Source: Megasphaera cerevisiae DSM 20462 (lineage in GTDB: Bacteria; Bacillota; Negativicutes; Veillonellales; Megasphaeraceae). From it: a DNA stretch of 61,454 nucleotides. Positions 42,761 through 51,524 of this stretch are shown one piece after another (position 1 is the first letter of the stretch; each line of letters opens with the position of its first letter). A program made the translations under genes and the position numbers. The notes under the pieces are model-generated. The model ran no database searches, was not told the origin of the DNA, and saw only the letters and a list, made by a program, of their open reading frames with translations. Location of the stretch: the NCBI RefSeq assembly GCF_001045675.1, contig NZ_LEKT01000013.1:1-61454 (forward strand), written 5' to 3'.

Positions 42761-44377
42761 CTACAAATGTTCCCGCTGATACAAAGAGCAACCCTCCTTT
42801 ATGGTTTCCATTACTTGTATATCTTGTATAGCAATGGGTTGTACCTTCAATGGATTCTGATCTAAAATAACCAAGTCAGCCAATTTCCCTTCTTCCAGCG
42901 TTCCTTTATTCTTTTCCTCTCCATACGCATATGCGGCATGGCAGGTAATTCCTTTTAAAGCATCATACACGCCAATACGCCATTCCGGCCCGATAGAAAC
43001 ACCGTTCTTCGTGATGCGGTTGACTGCCGCCCATACACTGTGCAGCATATCCGCGGATACGACCGGCGTATCCCGATGGAAATTATAAATGAGCCCCCGT
43101 TCCAGTGCTTCCCTGACCGGACTGATCCGGCTGCCGCGAGCCACTCCCAGATTTTTTAAATGTACATCTCCCCAGTAATACGTGTGCCCCACAAAAAATG
43201 ATGGAATCATATGCAGCGGAACCATTGCCTCCAGCTGATCCTTCCGTACAGTCTGGCAATGTACCATTACCGGCCGCAAGCGCATCTTATCCGGATGTCG
43301 CGACAGAGCCAGCGCTTTTTGGTAGCATCGTATATATTGGTCAGCGGCGGCATCCCCATTGCAATGAGACAATACCTGACGGCCATGATCAATCGCTGTA
43401 AGCAGATATTCCGTAAGCTGTTTATCGCTCATAGCCGCATAGCCACAATATGATGTTTCTCCTTCATACGGCTGTGACAGCCACGCCGTCTTTCCCTGCG
43501 GCGAGCCATCCAGAAAATTTTTGCAGCCGCCGATTTTCAAGCGGTGCCGGTATCCTTTTGCATATGATGGATTTTTTTCTATCATATCTTCGGGATTTTC
43601 ATCAGACCTGATATAGCAAACAATATCAATATCGAACTTCCCTTGTTCGGCCAGCCTTTTCAGAATCTCAAAGCTCTGCCGATTCGTTGCTCCATCCTGC
43701 GCCGTAGTAATGCCGTATGATAAATAATACTGCTGAGCCTCAGCAAGCAATATCTCCCAATCCGCGGCCGTCCGGGAATCAATGACGGTATAGCAATACG
43801 CCATGGCATTGAGTTCCTCCGTATACCCGTTGGGTTCTCCCGCCGCCGTCACTCTGCCAAATTTTGCTCCCTCCGGATCGGGAGTATTATCATGAATCCC
43901 TGCCAGCTCCATCATCCGGGAATTCCCTACGCCCATGTGGCTGGACGCATGCCGTATATATATGGGAATCTGCCGGGATACAGCATCCAGCACATATTTA
44001 TCCGGATGCCTCCCTTCCCGCAGGGCATTGTGATCATATCCAACTCCGACAACAACTCCGTCTTCCCCTATATGCCGCGTCTTCATATGCTCCTGTAAGA
44101 CCTGCACGATATCCTGAAATGACTGGCAGCCGCTTAAATCAGCATATTGAAAAAACTCGGCTTTCTCCATAATATGACTGTGCGGGTCAATAAACGCCGG
44201 CATCAGGGTCTTGCCGTTCAAATCGACGTATCGGGTATCTGCCTGCGCACGCATTTCAGCTTCGGACAGCGAACCTATGTAAGAGATAATGCGTCCCTCC
44301 GTGACCAGCGCTTCCGGGTTCGTTTCCATGCCGGTCATCGTAATCAAATCTCCGTTAAAATAAATGGTTTGTACCAT
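42761..44377 (-). CDS. Amidohydrolase of the YtcJ/amidohydrolase-3 family
   Basis: A 538-residue metal-dependent hydrolase, starting at ATG 44377 (MVQTIYFNGDLITM) behind GGAGGAGGG. The metal-binding HxH is in MPAFIDPHSHIMEKAEF near residue 60, with further ligands in HASSHMGVGN, LSHCNGDAAADQY and the C-terminal NFHRDTPV. Family members open amide bonds in formamides or N-acyl compounds, and most have no known substrate. Its place between the reductase and the importer suggests that the imported compound is an N-acyl or N-formyl amine, for example an N-acyltaurine; that is inference. Confidence 0.85.
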   Translation of the reverse strand: MVQTIYFNGDLITMTGMETNPEALVTEGRIISYIGSLSEAEMRAQADTRYVDLNGKTLMPAFIDPHSHIMEKAEFFQYADLSGCQSFQDIVQVLQEHMKTRHIGEDGVVVGVGYDHNALREGRHPDKYVLDAVSRQIPIYIRHASSHMGVGNSRMMELAGIHDNTPDPEGAKFGRVTAAGEPNGYTEELNAMAYCYTVIDSRTAADWEILLAEAQQYYLSYGITTAQDGATNRQSFEILKRLAEQGKFDIDIVCYIRSDENPEDMIEKNPSYAKGYRHRLKIGGCKNFLDGSPQGKTAWLSQPYEGETSYCGYAAMSDKQLTEYLLTAIDHGRQVLSHCNGDAAADQYIRCYQKALALSRHPDKMRLRPVMVHCQTVRKDQLEAMVPLHMIPSFFVGHTYYWGDVHLKNLGVARGSRISPVREALERGLIYNFHRDTPVVSADMLHSVWAAVNRITKNGVSIGPEWRIGVYDALKGITCHAAYAYGEEKNKGTLEEGKLADLVILDQNPLKVQPIAIQDIQVMETIKEGCSLYQREHL

Positions 44378-44402
44378 ATAACCCTCCTCCATATACACAA
44401 AA

Positions 44403-44443
44403 AAACAGACACGCTTGGCTATTGCCGACATCATTGTCTGTTT
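44403..44443 (-). terminator. Hairpin between the dehydrogenase and amidohydrolase genes
   Basis: AAACAGACA (44403-44411) and TGTCTGTTT (44435-44443) pair and are followed on the - strand by a T-run. Lying inside a same-strand operon, it may reduce read-through into the amidohydrolase and transporter genes. Confidence 0.6.
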
Positions 44444-44456
44444 ATGTTCACATATT

Positions 44457-45584
44457 TTATTGAATGCTTCCTGTCAGAGATTGATACAACTCATGCAGTA
44501 TATCATCTGTCACTGTTACGGGATTATTTCCCATATTAGGATGATGGCTCAGAACAACCAGTTCATCCATCTGCTCCGATGTCAAATGAAAATCTTTTAA
44601 ATCACGCCGCAGCCGCACTTTTTGTTTAAGCTCTCCAATACCGTCGGCCAACGCCGCGGCATCTTTAAACCCCAATCTACGAGCCAGCTCCTTTATTCTT
44701 CCATCCTCGGCGGCACCATTGATCCTGACAAAATAATCCAGCGTCAGGCCACAGGCTTCGCCGTGAGGAATCCCATATAAATTAGTCAAGGGAAAACTGC
44801 AGGCATGAGAAGAGGTCGTCTTCGGCAAGGTAAAGGCCAGCCCGGCAATAACCGAGGCTTCGCACATTTTCTCCCGGGCCTCTGCATCCTCAGGATCTTC
44901 CCAAGCCCGCAGCAGATAGCGGAACACCAGGTCAGCGGCATAGACAGCACAGGCATCACAAACGGGCTGGTGGTGAATACTCCAATATCCCTCTATGGCA
45001 TGAGATAATACATCAATGCCGCAGCATGCCGTAAGATACGGCGGCATATCATAGGTCAGACAGGGATCAATGACGGCATAGTCCGGAAAAAAATTATCCG
45101 ACACGATAGGCACCTTTTTCTTCAATTCGTGATCTGACAGGACTGCTACAGAAGTCACTTCACTGCCGGTTCCGGCAGTTGTCGGTACGGCAATGAACGG
45201 CAGATGGCGATGCGGCAGCGCTTTTCCCGTGCCATGATAGGAACGGATGGATTCATCTGTCATACAAACGGATGCCGCAGCCTTGGCCAGATCCATCGCA
45301 CTGCCACCGCCGATGGCAATGACAAATCCATTGCCGCCGCGGCGAATTTCATCGGCACAGGCATCAACATCGGCTACATCCGGATTGGGAGATATATGAG
45401 AAAACACCTCCGTAATACGTCCCTCACTCTGGGACATAATGCGTTCCGTCAGCCCATTTTTTACAACGTGCGGCGTTGCAATAATGATGCCCCGCTGCCA
45501 GCCTTCCTGCCGCGCCAGCGGAACAATACGGTCAACCGCCTTATTTCCGAATTCTACAGTAACAGGCTGTTCATACTTCCACAT
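44457..45584 (-). CDS. Iron-containing alcohol dehydrogenase, candidate sulfoacetaldehyde reductase
   Basis: A 375-residue group III alcohol dehydrogenase. NAD motif AIGGGSAMDLAKAAA is near residue 93, and metal ligands lie in CCGIDVLSHAIEGYW near 188 and SSHACSFPLTNLYGIPHGE near 255. It is only distantly like the BMC dehydrogenase at 28034. Next to a class III aminotransferase, an iron dehydrogenase matches the Tpa-SarD pair of anaerobic taurine degraders, in which SarD reduces sulfoacetaldehyde to isethionate. A plain alcohol or gamma-hydroxy-acid dehydrogenase is the alternative. Its start is 12 bp downstream of the aminotransferase stop. Confidence 0.85.
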   Translation of the reverse strand: MWKYEQPVTVEFGNKAVDRIVPLARQEGWQRGIIIATPHVVKNGLTERIMSQSEGRITEVFSHISPNPDVADVDACADEIRRGGNGFVIAIGGGSAMDLAKAAASVCMTDESIRSYHGTGKALPHRHLPFIAVPTTAGTGSEVTSVAVLSDHELKKKVPIVSDNFFPDYAVIDPCLTYDMPPYLTACCGIDVLSHAIEGYWSIHHQPVCDACAVYAADLVFRYLLRAWEDPEDAEAREKMCEASVIAGLAFTLPKTTSSHACSFPLTNLYGIPHGEACGLTLDYFVRINGAAEDGRIKELARRLGFKDAAALADGIGELKQKVRLRRDLKDFHLTSEQMDELVVLSHHPNMGNNPVTVTDDILHELYQSLTGSIQ

Positions 45585-45596
45585 ACCAGTTTCCCC

Positions 45597-46937
45597 CTAT
45601 TTACAATACGTTTCGTCCACCCATGTCAATACGTCGTCCAAAACAGGCAGGTATTCCTTCAGTTCCTCTTTCGTAATGGTCAGAGGCGGGCAGATATTGA
45701 TATTGTTTTCCCGTCCAAAGGTAGAAAAACCTCGGTTTTTCAATTCTGACATAATAGACGGCATGATCGGATTTTTGACACCGTACGAGACCATGGGAAT
45801 TCGTTTTTCCTTATCCTTTACGATTTCCAGAGCTGAAAATAATCCGATGCATCGCGCTTCGCCTACGCAAACGTGTTTTTCAACCATGCGGTTCAGGAAA
45901 TCACGCAAAATAGCTTCCATTTTTTTGACATGATCACAAATATGGTGCTCCGTATAATAGGTTACAGCTGCCACCCCGGCTGCACAGGCCAGCGTATGCC
46001 CGCTGTAGGTCAGGCCGCACTGCAGTACATGGTCCTTGAAATAGTCCGCCACCTTGGCGTTGACGATGACGCCGCCCAGCGGCAGATATCCACAGGTCAC
46101 CCCCTTGGCAAAGGTGATCATATCCGGTTTCATATCAAAATTCTGCCAGCCAAACATCTTGCCAGTCCGGCAAAATCCTGCCATGACTTCATCGCAGATC
46201 ATGAGGATACCGTATGTATCGCACAGTGCACGAACCCCTTCCATATAGCCCTTCGGCGGCAGGATGACACCATTGGCCCCGACAATACTTTCCATGATGA
46301 GGGCCGCAATATGGTCGGTCCCTTCAAAATGCATCTGCTTTTCCAGTGCTTTCAGGAAATAGGCCGTGCAAGCTTCGTCATCGACGCCTCTCGTGTAGCC
46401 GTCCTGATACATATGCGGATTCATGAAATGAACAAACCCGTTGGCACCGCCTATTTCCGAAGCAAAACGCCGCCAGTCGCCGGAGGCATTGCCGGCCCCT
46501 AAGGTAGCGCCATGATAACTCAAATACGCACTGAAAACCTTCGTGCGCCCAGTGACCATACGAGCCATTTTGATAGCATTTTCATTGGAATCGGCACCGC
46601 CGTTGCAGAAAAACACGCGCCGGTACACGTCTGCCCCGGCGGCCTCCACCAGCAGCTTGGCCAGCGTCGATTTGGCCTCTGTCGCATAAGCCGGGGCCAT
46701 AAAGCACATAGACTTCATTTGCCTGCTAATGGCCTCTAAAATATCCGGGTTGCTGTGTCCTAAATTAGTACATACCAACAGGGAAGACATATCGGCATAT
46801 TTTTTTCCGTCATAATCCCAAAAATAAATGCCCTCTGCCTTCTGTACCGGCAAAGAAGGCCTTCCCTGCATGGCCCACGGCTGCATGACATATTCTTCAT
46901 GTAATTTTTCTGTTTCTGCACCAGTCAACATTCCCAT
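45597..46937 (-). CDS. Class III PLP aminotransferase, candidate taurine-pyruvate aminotransferase
   Basis: A 446-residue aminotransferase from ATG 46937 (AGGAGGAG upstream). Landmarks are PSLPVQKAEGIYFWDYDGKK, FFCNGGADSNENAIKMAR near residue 110, ILMICDEVMAGFCRTGKMF near 235 (PLP aspartate) and the PLP lysine in MITFAKGVTCGYLPLGG near 268. The overall pattern fits omega-amine:pyruvate enzymes, including taurine-pyruvate aminotransferase, giving sulfoacetaldehyde and alanine. Other omega-amino acids (beta-alanine, GABA) remain possible. The operon's TauE exporter and SsuABC importer tip the balance to taurine. Confidence 0.85.
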   Translation of the reverse strand: MGMLTGAETEKLHEEYVMQPWAMQGRPSLPVQKAEGIYFWDYDGKKYADMSSLLVCTNLGHSNPDILEAISRQMKSMCFMAPAYATEAKSTLAKLLVEAAGADVYRRVFFCNGGADSNENAIKMARMVTGRTKVFSAYLSYHGATLGAGNASGDWRRFASEIGGANGFVHFMNPHMYQDGYTRGVDDEACTAYFLKALEKQMHFEGTDHIAALIMESIVGANGVILPPKGYMEGVRALCDTYGILMICDEVMAGFCRTGKMFGWQNFDMKPDMITFAKGVTCGYLPLGGVIVNAKVADYFKDHVLQCGLTYSGHTLACAAGVAAVTYYTEHHICDHVKKMEAILRDFLNRMVEKHVCVGEARCIGLFSALEIVKDKEKRIPMVSYGVKNPIMPSIMSELKNRGFSTFGRENNINICPPLTITKEELKEYLPVLDDVLTWVDETYCK

Positions 46938-46965
46938 AAATAACTCCTCCTCATATATAAGCAAA

Positions 46966-46996
46966 CGCCGTCAAAACATATTCTGTTTTGGCGGCG
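46966..46996 (-). terminator. Hairpin between pucR and the aminotransferase gene
   Basis: CGCCGTCAAAACA (46966-46978) and TGTTTTGGCGGCG (46984-46996) pair over 5 nt with one wobble. It lies 29 bp before the aminotransferase start. The following T-run is weak (TTTGCTTAT), so partial termination or a leader structure are both possible. Confidence 0.6.
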
Positions 46997-47095
46997 CTGC
47001 CAATTCATTAAAATTATTTCCATGAATGTATTATACGTTTTATTCTTTAACGTATATATGGGCTGATGCATAATATTTTTATATTCAGGCACATA

Positions 47096-48268
47096 CTACA
47101 ATATTTCTTTAATCAGCAGCGCTAATTGTATGGAAAATCGCGTGGAAAACAATGATAAGTCGCAATTCAGAATTTCTTCTGCCTTATGAAGCTTGTAATT
47201 GACCGTATTGCGGTGAATATACAGCAATTCAGCCGTTTTATTGATACTGCCGTTGGACTCCAGATACGTTTTCAACACATCCGTCAGCTGTCCCTTGTGA
47301 AGCTGATCATAATCATCCAATTTGCCCAGGATCTCCTGATAATAGGCTTTCAAAACCGTACTGTGATGCTGATTCAGCAATATTTTATACGGCCCCAGCT
47401 CATCGTACGATTCCACCATTTCCTTGCGGCGCATTTGCAGCCGGCGTATCTTGTTCGTTTGTCCGTAGCATTCATGTATTTTTTCCAGACCGCCCACATT
47501 CCCACTGATACTGATATAAAGGCGGCAGCTAGGCGGCACATGCACCGCCCAGGCACTGCTGGCAAACGCCACGGAGGACTTCATGTACGCATCCGGCCAA
47601 TCACATAGCAGCAACAGCAGCGTCCCCTCCAGCACAAACGGAAAATAGCTGTGCCGGTCATTAAGAGACACATGGGTCTGCAGCTTGATTTTGTTTATGG
47701 CTTTTATAGCATCTTCGTCAGAAATACGAGGGCTTTTCTGCAAATAAATGGAAATCAGCCGGTAATGACTTTGCCTCGAAAACCCATGCTGTTCCAATAC
47801 GGGGCAATACAATTCCGTCGACTGCGGTGTATACACCGCAAACTTCAAGGCGCTTTCCAGCTCCATCGTACTGCGCTCTGCCTCTGTAATTTTTTTACCG
47901 AAAATATGCATGATCCGCGCCATATATACACTCCATGGCACTTCAAACAAGGGCATGTCCTTTTCGTTGCAAAAGGAAATAACGTCCTCTCCGATCCGTT
48001 CTATATAAGGGCCGATATTGACGACTACCGCCGAGCCGCCATTTTTATATATTTCCCGTACCAAATCCAGCAAGGTTTCAGACGTCGAATTTTTCAATCC
48101 GATTCCCGTAATAAACGAAATTTCTTCCCCCTCTAAAAAAGATGATATTTCCAGGCTTTCCACCATATGCATCCAGCGGATATTCCGGTTCATTCCCGCT
48201 TGACCGGCAATCAGCTTCATTTCCGTGTGATTGACATACCCGTATAATTCCCGCAGCAGTACCGCCAT
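47096..48268 (-). CDS. PucR/CdaR-family transcriptional regulator
   Basis: A 390-residue regulator. The N-terminal PucR ligand domain (about 1-125) begins LRELYGYVNHTEMKLIAG and includes NIRWMHMVESLEISSFLEG. The C-terminal helix-turn-helix (HTH_30) has YLESNGSINKTAELLYIHRNTVNYKLHKAEEIL. PucR proteins usually activate purine, amide or amino-acid catabolism in response to the substrate. It lies second in the operon it probably controls, between tauE and the aminotransferase gene. Confidence 0.9.
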   Translation of the reverse strand: MAVLLRELYGYVNHTEMKLIAGQAGMNRNIRWMHMVESLEISSFLEGEEISFITGIGLKNSTSETLLDLVREIYKNGGSAVVVNIGPYIERIGEDVISFCNEKDMPLFEVPWSVYMARIMHIFGKKITEAERSTMELESALKFAVYTPQSTELYCPVLEQHGFSRQSHYRLISIYLQKSPRISDEDAIKAINKIKLQTHVSLNDRHSYFPFVLEGTLLLLLCDWPDAYMKSSVAFASSAWAVHVPPSCRLYISISGNVGGLEKIHECYGQTNKIRRLQMRRKEMVESYDELGPYKILLNQHHSTVLKAYYQEILGKLDDYDQLHKGQLTDVLKTYLESNGSINKTAELLYIHRNTVNYKLHKAEEILNCDLSLFSTRFSIQLALLIKEIL

Positions 48269-48289
48269 GGATACCCCTCCTTCCCTCGA

Positions 48290-49006
48290 TTATATAAAGA
48301 GCAATACGCCTGATAGCACCAGCAATATATACGACAGCTTCATAAACAGGCCCTGGTTGATCCTGTCATGAATGACCGCCCCCATATAAGTCGCCGCAAG
48401 TAAGGGAATTACACTGGCCAGCGTAAGAAAAATGACCTGCTGGTCATACAAGCCATTCATATAGTCCTTACCCATGAGGACTATATTTAAAATAAACCAG
48501 ACAGACGCGATGGTCGCGCGAAACACATTTTTATCCTTAAAGGTTGCGGCTGCATACATCACCAGCAGGGCGCCGCCGGAAACAAACATCCCGTGTACGA
48601 CTCCCGCTCCTATCAGGATAGCATACGAACGGCCCTTAGAGAAAGAAGCAATCGGCTTAAAACATAAATTTTTCACTCCGATCAGAACGATAAAGCCGCC
48701 ATATACCGGCAGCAGAAAATTCAGCGGGCATAGGGTATACAGATATATGCCCCCTACCATTCCCACCAGCATTCCCAGAATAATTTTCATCAATTCGCGT
48801 GTATTGACATAGCGGAATGAATACAATACGATCATGCAGCTGGACAATACTGCCAGGATATTCAATATAGCCTTGGCCTTATCGGGACCGATCAGCAACA
48901 TAGACGGCGGCATGGCCAATAAGGTGCCGGCAAAGCCCGTAATCCCCTGAATGACATTGGCACCAAAAAGAACAAGCATAAAAATGATTTCACGCGTATA
49001 GGTCAT
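48290..49006 (-). CDS. tauE: TauE/SafE-family exporter (probable sulfite/sulfoacetate)
   Basis: A 238-residue membrane protein from ATG 49006 (MTYTREIIFMLVLFGANVI), with AGGGGAG upstream. The TauE/SafE repeats are visible: GANVIQGITGFAGTLLAMP in the first half and GAGVVHGMFVSGGALLVMY in the second, with about 7-8 membrane segments. Members export sulfite or sulfoacetate released in sulfonate catabolism. As the first gene of the operon that also encodes the importer and aminotransferase, it is the best single hint that the operon handles a sulfonate. Confidence 0.88.
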   Translation of the reverse strand: MTYTREIIFMLVLFGANVIQGITGFAGTLLAMPPSMLLIGPDKAKAILNILAVLSSCMIVLYSFRYVNTRELMKIILGMLVGMVGGIYLYTLCPLNFLLPVYGGFIVLIGVKNLCFKPIASFSKGRSYAILIGAGVVHGMFVSGGALLVMYAAATFKDKNVFRATIASVWFILNIVLMGKDYMNGLYDQQVIFLTLASVIPLLAATYMGAVIHDRINQGLFMKLSYILLVLSGVLLFI

Positions 49007-49132
49007 GACATTGCTCCCCTTTCCTCCGCCGCTATAAAAAACAGCAATGAAACCAGTATGGATCTTCATTGCTGCGGCAAACACGTGCGCCGACACATAT
49101 ACGGCATCGAATATATTGACAAACTAATTTAT

Positions 49133-49161
49133 ATTATATAAACATTATTATTACTTCGCAA
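49133..49161 (-). promoter_or_regulatory. Promoter of the sulfonate operon
   Basis: On the - strand TTGCGA (49156-49161), a 17-bp spacer and a perfect TATAAT (49133-49138), about 127 bp before the tauE start. Confidence 0.65.
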
Positions 49162-49416
49162 TACGCTGCAGCACAATATTATATGTGCTGCAATATAGCC
49201 CTGTCCCACAATATCTCAAAGTAAAACGAACGGCCAATCTTGCACTATATCATTGCTTACGCATCTCTTACAAAAAATCAAATATGTTCTTACATTCCTC
49301 ATGTAAACTACCGATGATACTATAATAAAATTATATTGATATGCTTGATTTTAAGATTATATATGTTCTGTCGTCATCGTTGAAATGGATTCATAAGAGG
49401 CGGCGCCGTAAAAAAT

Positions 49417-49640
49417 TTTATACACAGCGATTTTAGCGGCATCTATCCGGAAAACATGATGCCGGAAGCCGGAGAAGCTGGTGCCAATGCCATTGAACTG
49501 GCTGTGCAGCTAACAAAAGATGGTGACTCGTCATCTTTCACAATGAACGAACAGACTGCACGCTAATGGCTCCGGCAATGTCCGTGAGTATACACTGGCC
49601 GATCCTGCGTACCTTAGACGCATCTTACCCTCATACCGTC
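49417..49640 (+). pseudogene. Relic of a glycerophosphodiester phosphodiesterase gene
   Basis: Reading from 49417 gives FIHSDFSGIYPENMMPE, then GEAGANAIELAVQLTKDGD, which aligns with the HRG..PENTxxAF and GAdxIELDVQLTKDG motifs of GlpQ-like enzymes. After a frame change near 49560 it continues as NGSGNVREYTLAD, matching the next conserved block (TNGxGxVxxYTLxEL). The first catalytic His-Arg-Gly is altered, the general Asp is lost (ELAV for ELDV), residues are missing after PENMMPE, and the remainder of the gene is absent. It is clearly dead. Confidence 0.75.
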
Positions 49641-50130
49641 AAATGTCAACCCAATTCTGATATTTGACGGGTACCACATCCCGTGGGGTTACCAAATCAT
49701 TATCCCTGCCCATTGGACTTTCTGCCGCTATGACGGGATCCATCAGCCACAGTGCGACAGCCCAGGGCAGGCCGGTATACCCGGCACGGTGAGGCATTCT
49801 TGCTGCTGTATAGTTCATAAGACTTCTCCACTTCCACATAGTATCGCTATTCGTTACCAGTAATCATTTTCTGTTATATTAAATGCAGCCAAATCCTTCT
49901 ATTCCATTCGGACATAAAAATGATCCGTTTGGACATTTTTTCAAAATAGCACAGAGAGAATATACTATTTATGCTGTTTTTTATTTGTTTTGAGAAGATG
50001 ATTTTTTGTGATTACTGTGCTTTTAGTGCATGCATGAGAACGGGCGCTATTCATTCCCTCTGCGGCTGCCAGGATGAATGGTTCATTTATGGCAAGGTAT
50101 CTACTTTCTCCCTTCTATATCTGCAATATA
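49641..50130. other. 490-bp stretch without a supportable gene
   Basis: A 66-codon leftward frame (49639-49839) includes PWAVALWLMDPVIAAESP, which reads like part of a real protein, but it has no ribosome site or recognisable family and may be another decayed end. The remainder to 50130 shows only short frames. Confidence 0.45.
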
Positions 50131-50181
50131 AAAAAGATGCTTGGCCTCAACGCCAAAAAACGTGTTGGCAAAGCATCTTTT
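50131..50181 (-). terminator. Terminator of the amidohydrolase/amino-acid ABC operon
   Basis: AAAAAGATGCTTGGC and TGGCAAAGCATCTTTT pair with one mismatch around a 22-nt loop, 36 bp past the amidohydrolase stop. Confidence 0.8.
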
Positions 50182-50216
50182 GCTGGAAAATCAACCTATG
50201 GAACTGACTCTTCCCA

Positions 50217-51485
50217 TCAGGCGATCGTATTTTTTTCTGTGGCAAATTTCTTTCCGTCCTTCATGACAAAGACGCAGGAAGATAGCGCATAGGGATCGGT
50301 CAGCACATCTTTATCCCAAGCGGAAATATCAGCCCGCTTTCCTGGTTCCAGCGTACCTATCTGATCCTCCAATTGTAATATCCCGGCATTTGTTTTCGTA
50401 GCTGCCTGCAAGGTCCGGTACGGATCCATGCCGCTTCTCAGCCATGCGGCATATTCCGTCCAGCTTTCATAATTATGATATACCGCCACCAAATCCGTGC
50501 CATACCCCAATTTGATATTGCTTTCCCGGATCACCTTACGCCCGTCAGTCAGCGCTTCCCGATAAAACTCAAGCTTCTTTCTGAATTCAGGCTGCTTCTG
50601 CGCCATTTTTTCCGGATTATAGTTGACGACTTCATCATAAGGTGAAAACGTAGGCACGAGATATGTGTCGCTTTTTTCAAATAAGCGCGCCGTTTTTTCA
50701 TCCATGAAGGATCCATGCTCCATTCCTGTAATGCCAAAGGAAAGAAGCTTCTGCATCAATGCCGCCGTATACACGTGCGCGGTAACCGTCGTTTTCAATT
50801 CCTTTGCCGTATCGATGATAGCCTTCATTTCCGCATCATTGAGCTGCTGCTCTACCGGCGTATCATTGGGGGTAAAGAACCCGCCCGTTGCCATGATTTT
50901 GATGAAATCCACGCCGAACTTATGCTGATTGCGCACGGCATTGATAAAATATTCCGCACCGCTGCCAATGCCCCCTTTCTGCACCTGCAGCATTTCTGCC
51001 AGCCGGGGATTTCCTGCAAAGGACTGCGTGAAATCGGCATGACTTCCCGGCGTCCCCAGCGGTTCTCCCGTGGCAGCGATCCGGCTGCCGCTCATATATC
51101 CCATATTAATTGCTTTTTTTACGGCCTGCACGGGATAGCCGCTGCTAGTAATATTCCCTAAATGCCGAACTGTCGTAAAACCTCTGGCCAACGTCTTCTG
51201 CGCGCACCGCAGCACAGCCAGGGCCGCCATTTCGTCCGAATAGGAAAATACTTCTTCACGAATGGTTTTCCAATCAAAAAAATCCATATGCATGTGGGCA
51301 TCAATCATTCCCGGCGTAACAGTATATGCCGGCAGATCAATGACCTCTGCATCCCGGGGATATACTGCAGATCTTCCTATGTCTTCAATCACTTGATCTT
51401 TTACTACGATTTTATAGTTGGCCTTCAATTCATCATGAATGCCATCATACAGTTTACCGCAAACAATAACTTTCACAGAACTCAT
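50217..51485 (-). CDS. Metal-dependent amidohydrolase (imidazolonepropionase/prolidase-like)
   Basis: A 422-residue amidohydrolase, started at ATG 51485 (MSSVKVIVCGKL) behind GGGAGG. The metal motif HxH is in TPGMIDAHMHMDFF near residue 60; later ligands lie in KIMATGGFFTPNDTPV, TTVTAHVYTAALMQ and the aspartate of KLGYGTDLVAVYHN near 335. This subgroup includes Xaa-Pro dipeptidases and carboxypeptidases acting on N-acyl or dipeptide substrates. With a polar amino-acid importer upstream in the same direction, it probably processes the imported compound in the cytoplasm. Confidence 0.85.
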   Translation of the reverse strand: MSSVKVIVCGKLYDGIHDELKANYKIVVKDQVIEDIGRSAVYPRDAEVIDLPAYTVTPGMIDAHMHMDFFDWKTIREEVFSYSDEMAALAVLRCAQKTLARGFTTVRHLGNITSSGYPVQAVKKAINMGYMSGSRIAATGEPLGTPGSHADFTQSFAGNPRLAEMLQVQKGGIGSGAEYFINAVRNQHKFGVDFIKIMATGGFFTPNDTPVEQQLNDAEMKAIIDTAKELKTTVTAHVYTAALMQKLLSFGITGMEHGSFMDEKTARLFEKSDTYLVPTFSPYDEVVNYNPEKMAQKQPEFRKKLEFYREALTDGRKVIRESNIKLGYGTDLVAVYHNYESWTEYAAWLRSGMDPYRTLQAATKTNAGILQLEDQIGTLEPGKRADISAWDKDVLTDPYALSSCVFVMKDGKKFATEKNTIA

Positions 51486-51524
51486 GCCATAACCTCCCAT
51501 TTCCATTGACCGAAACCATCTGTA

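Noticed and set aside
49639-49839. 66-codon leftward frame containing PWAVALWLMDPVIAAESP
   Set aside because: It reads like a protein fragment, but no family, start signal or neighbour supports it; left as unassigned sequence.
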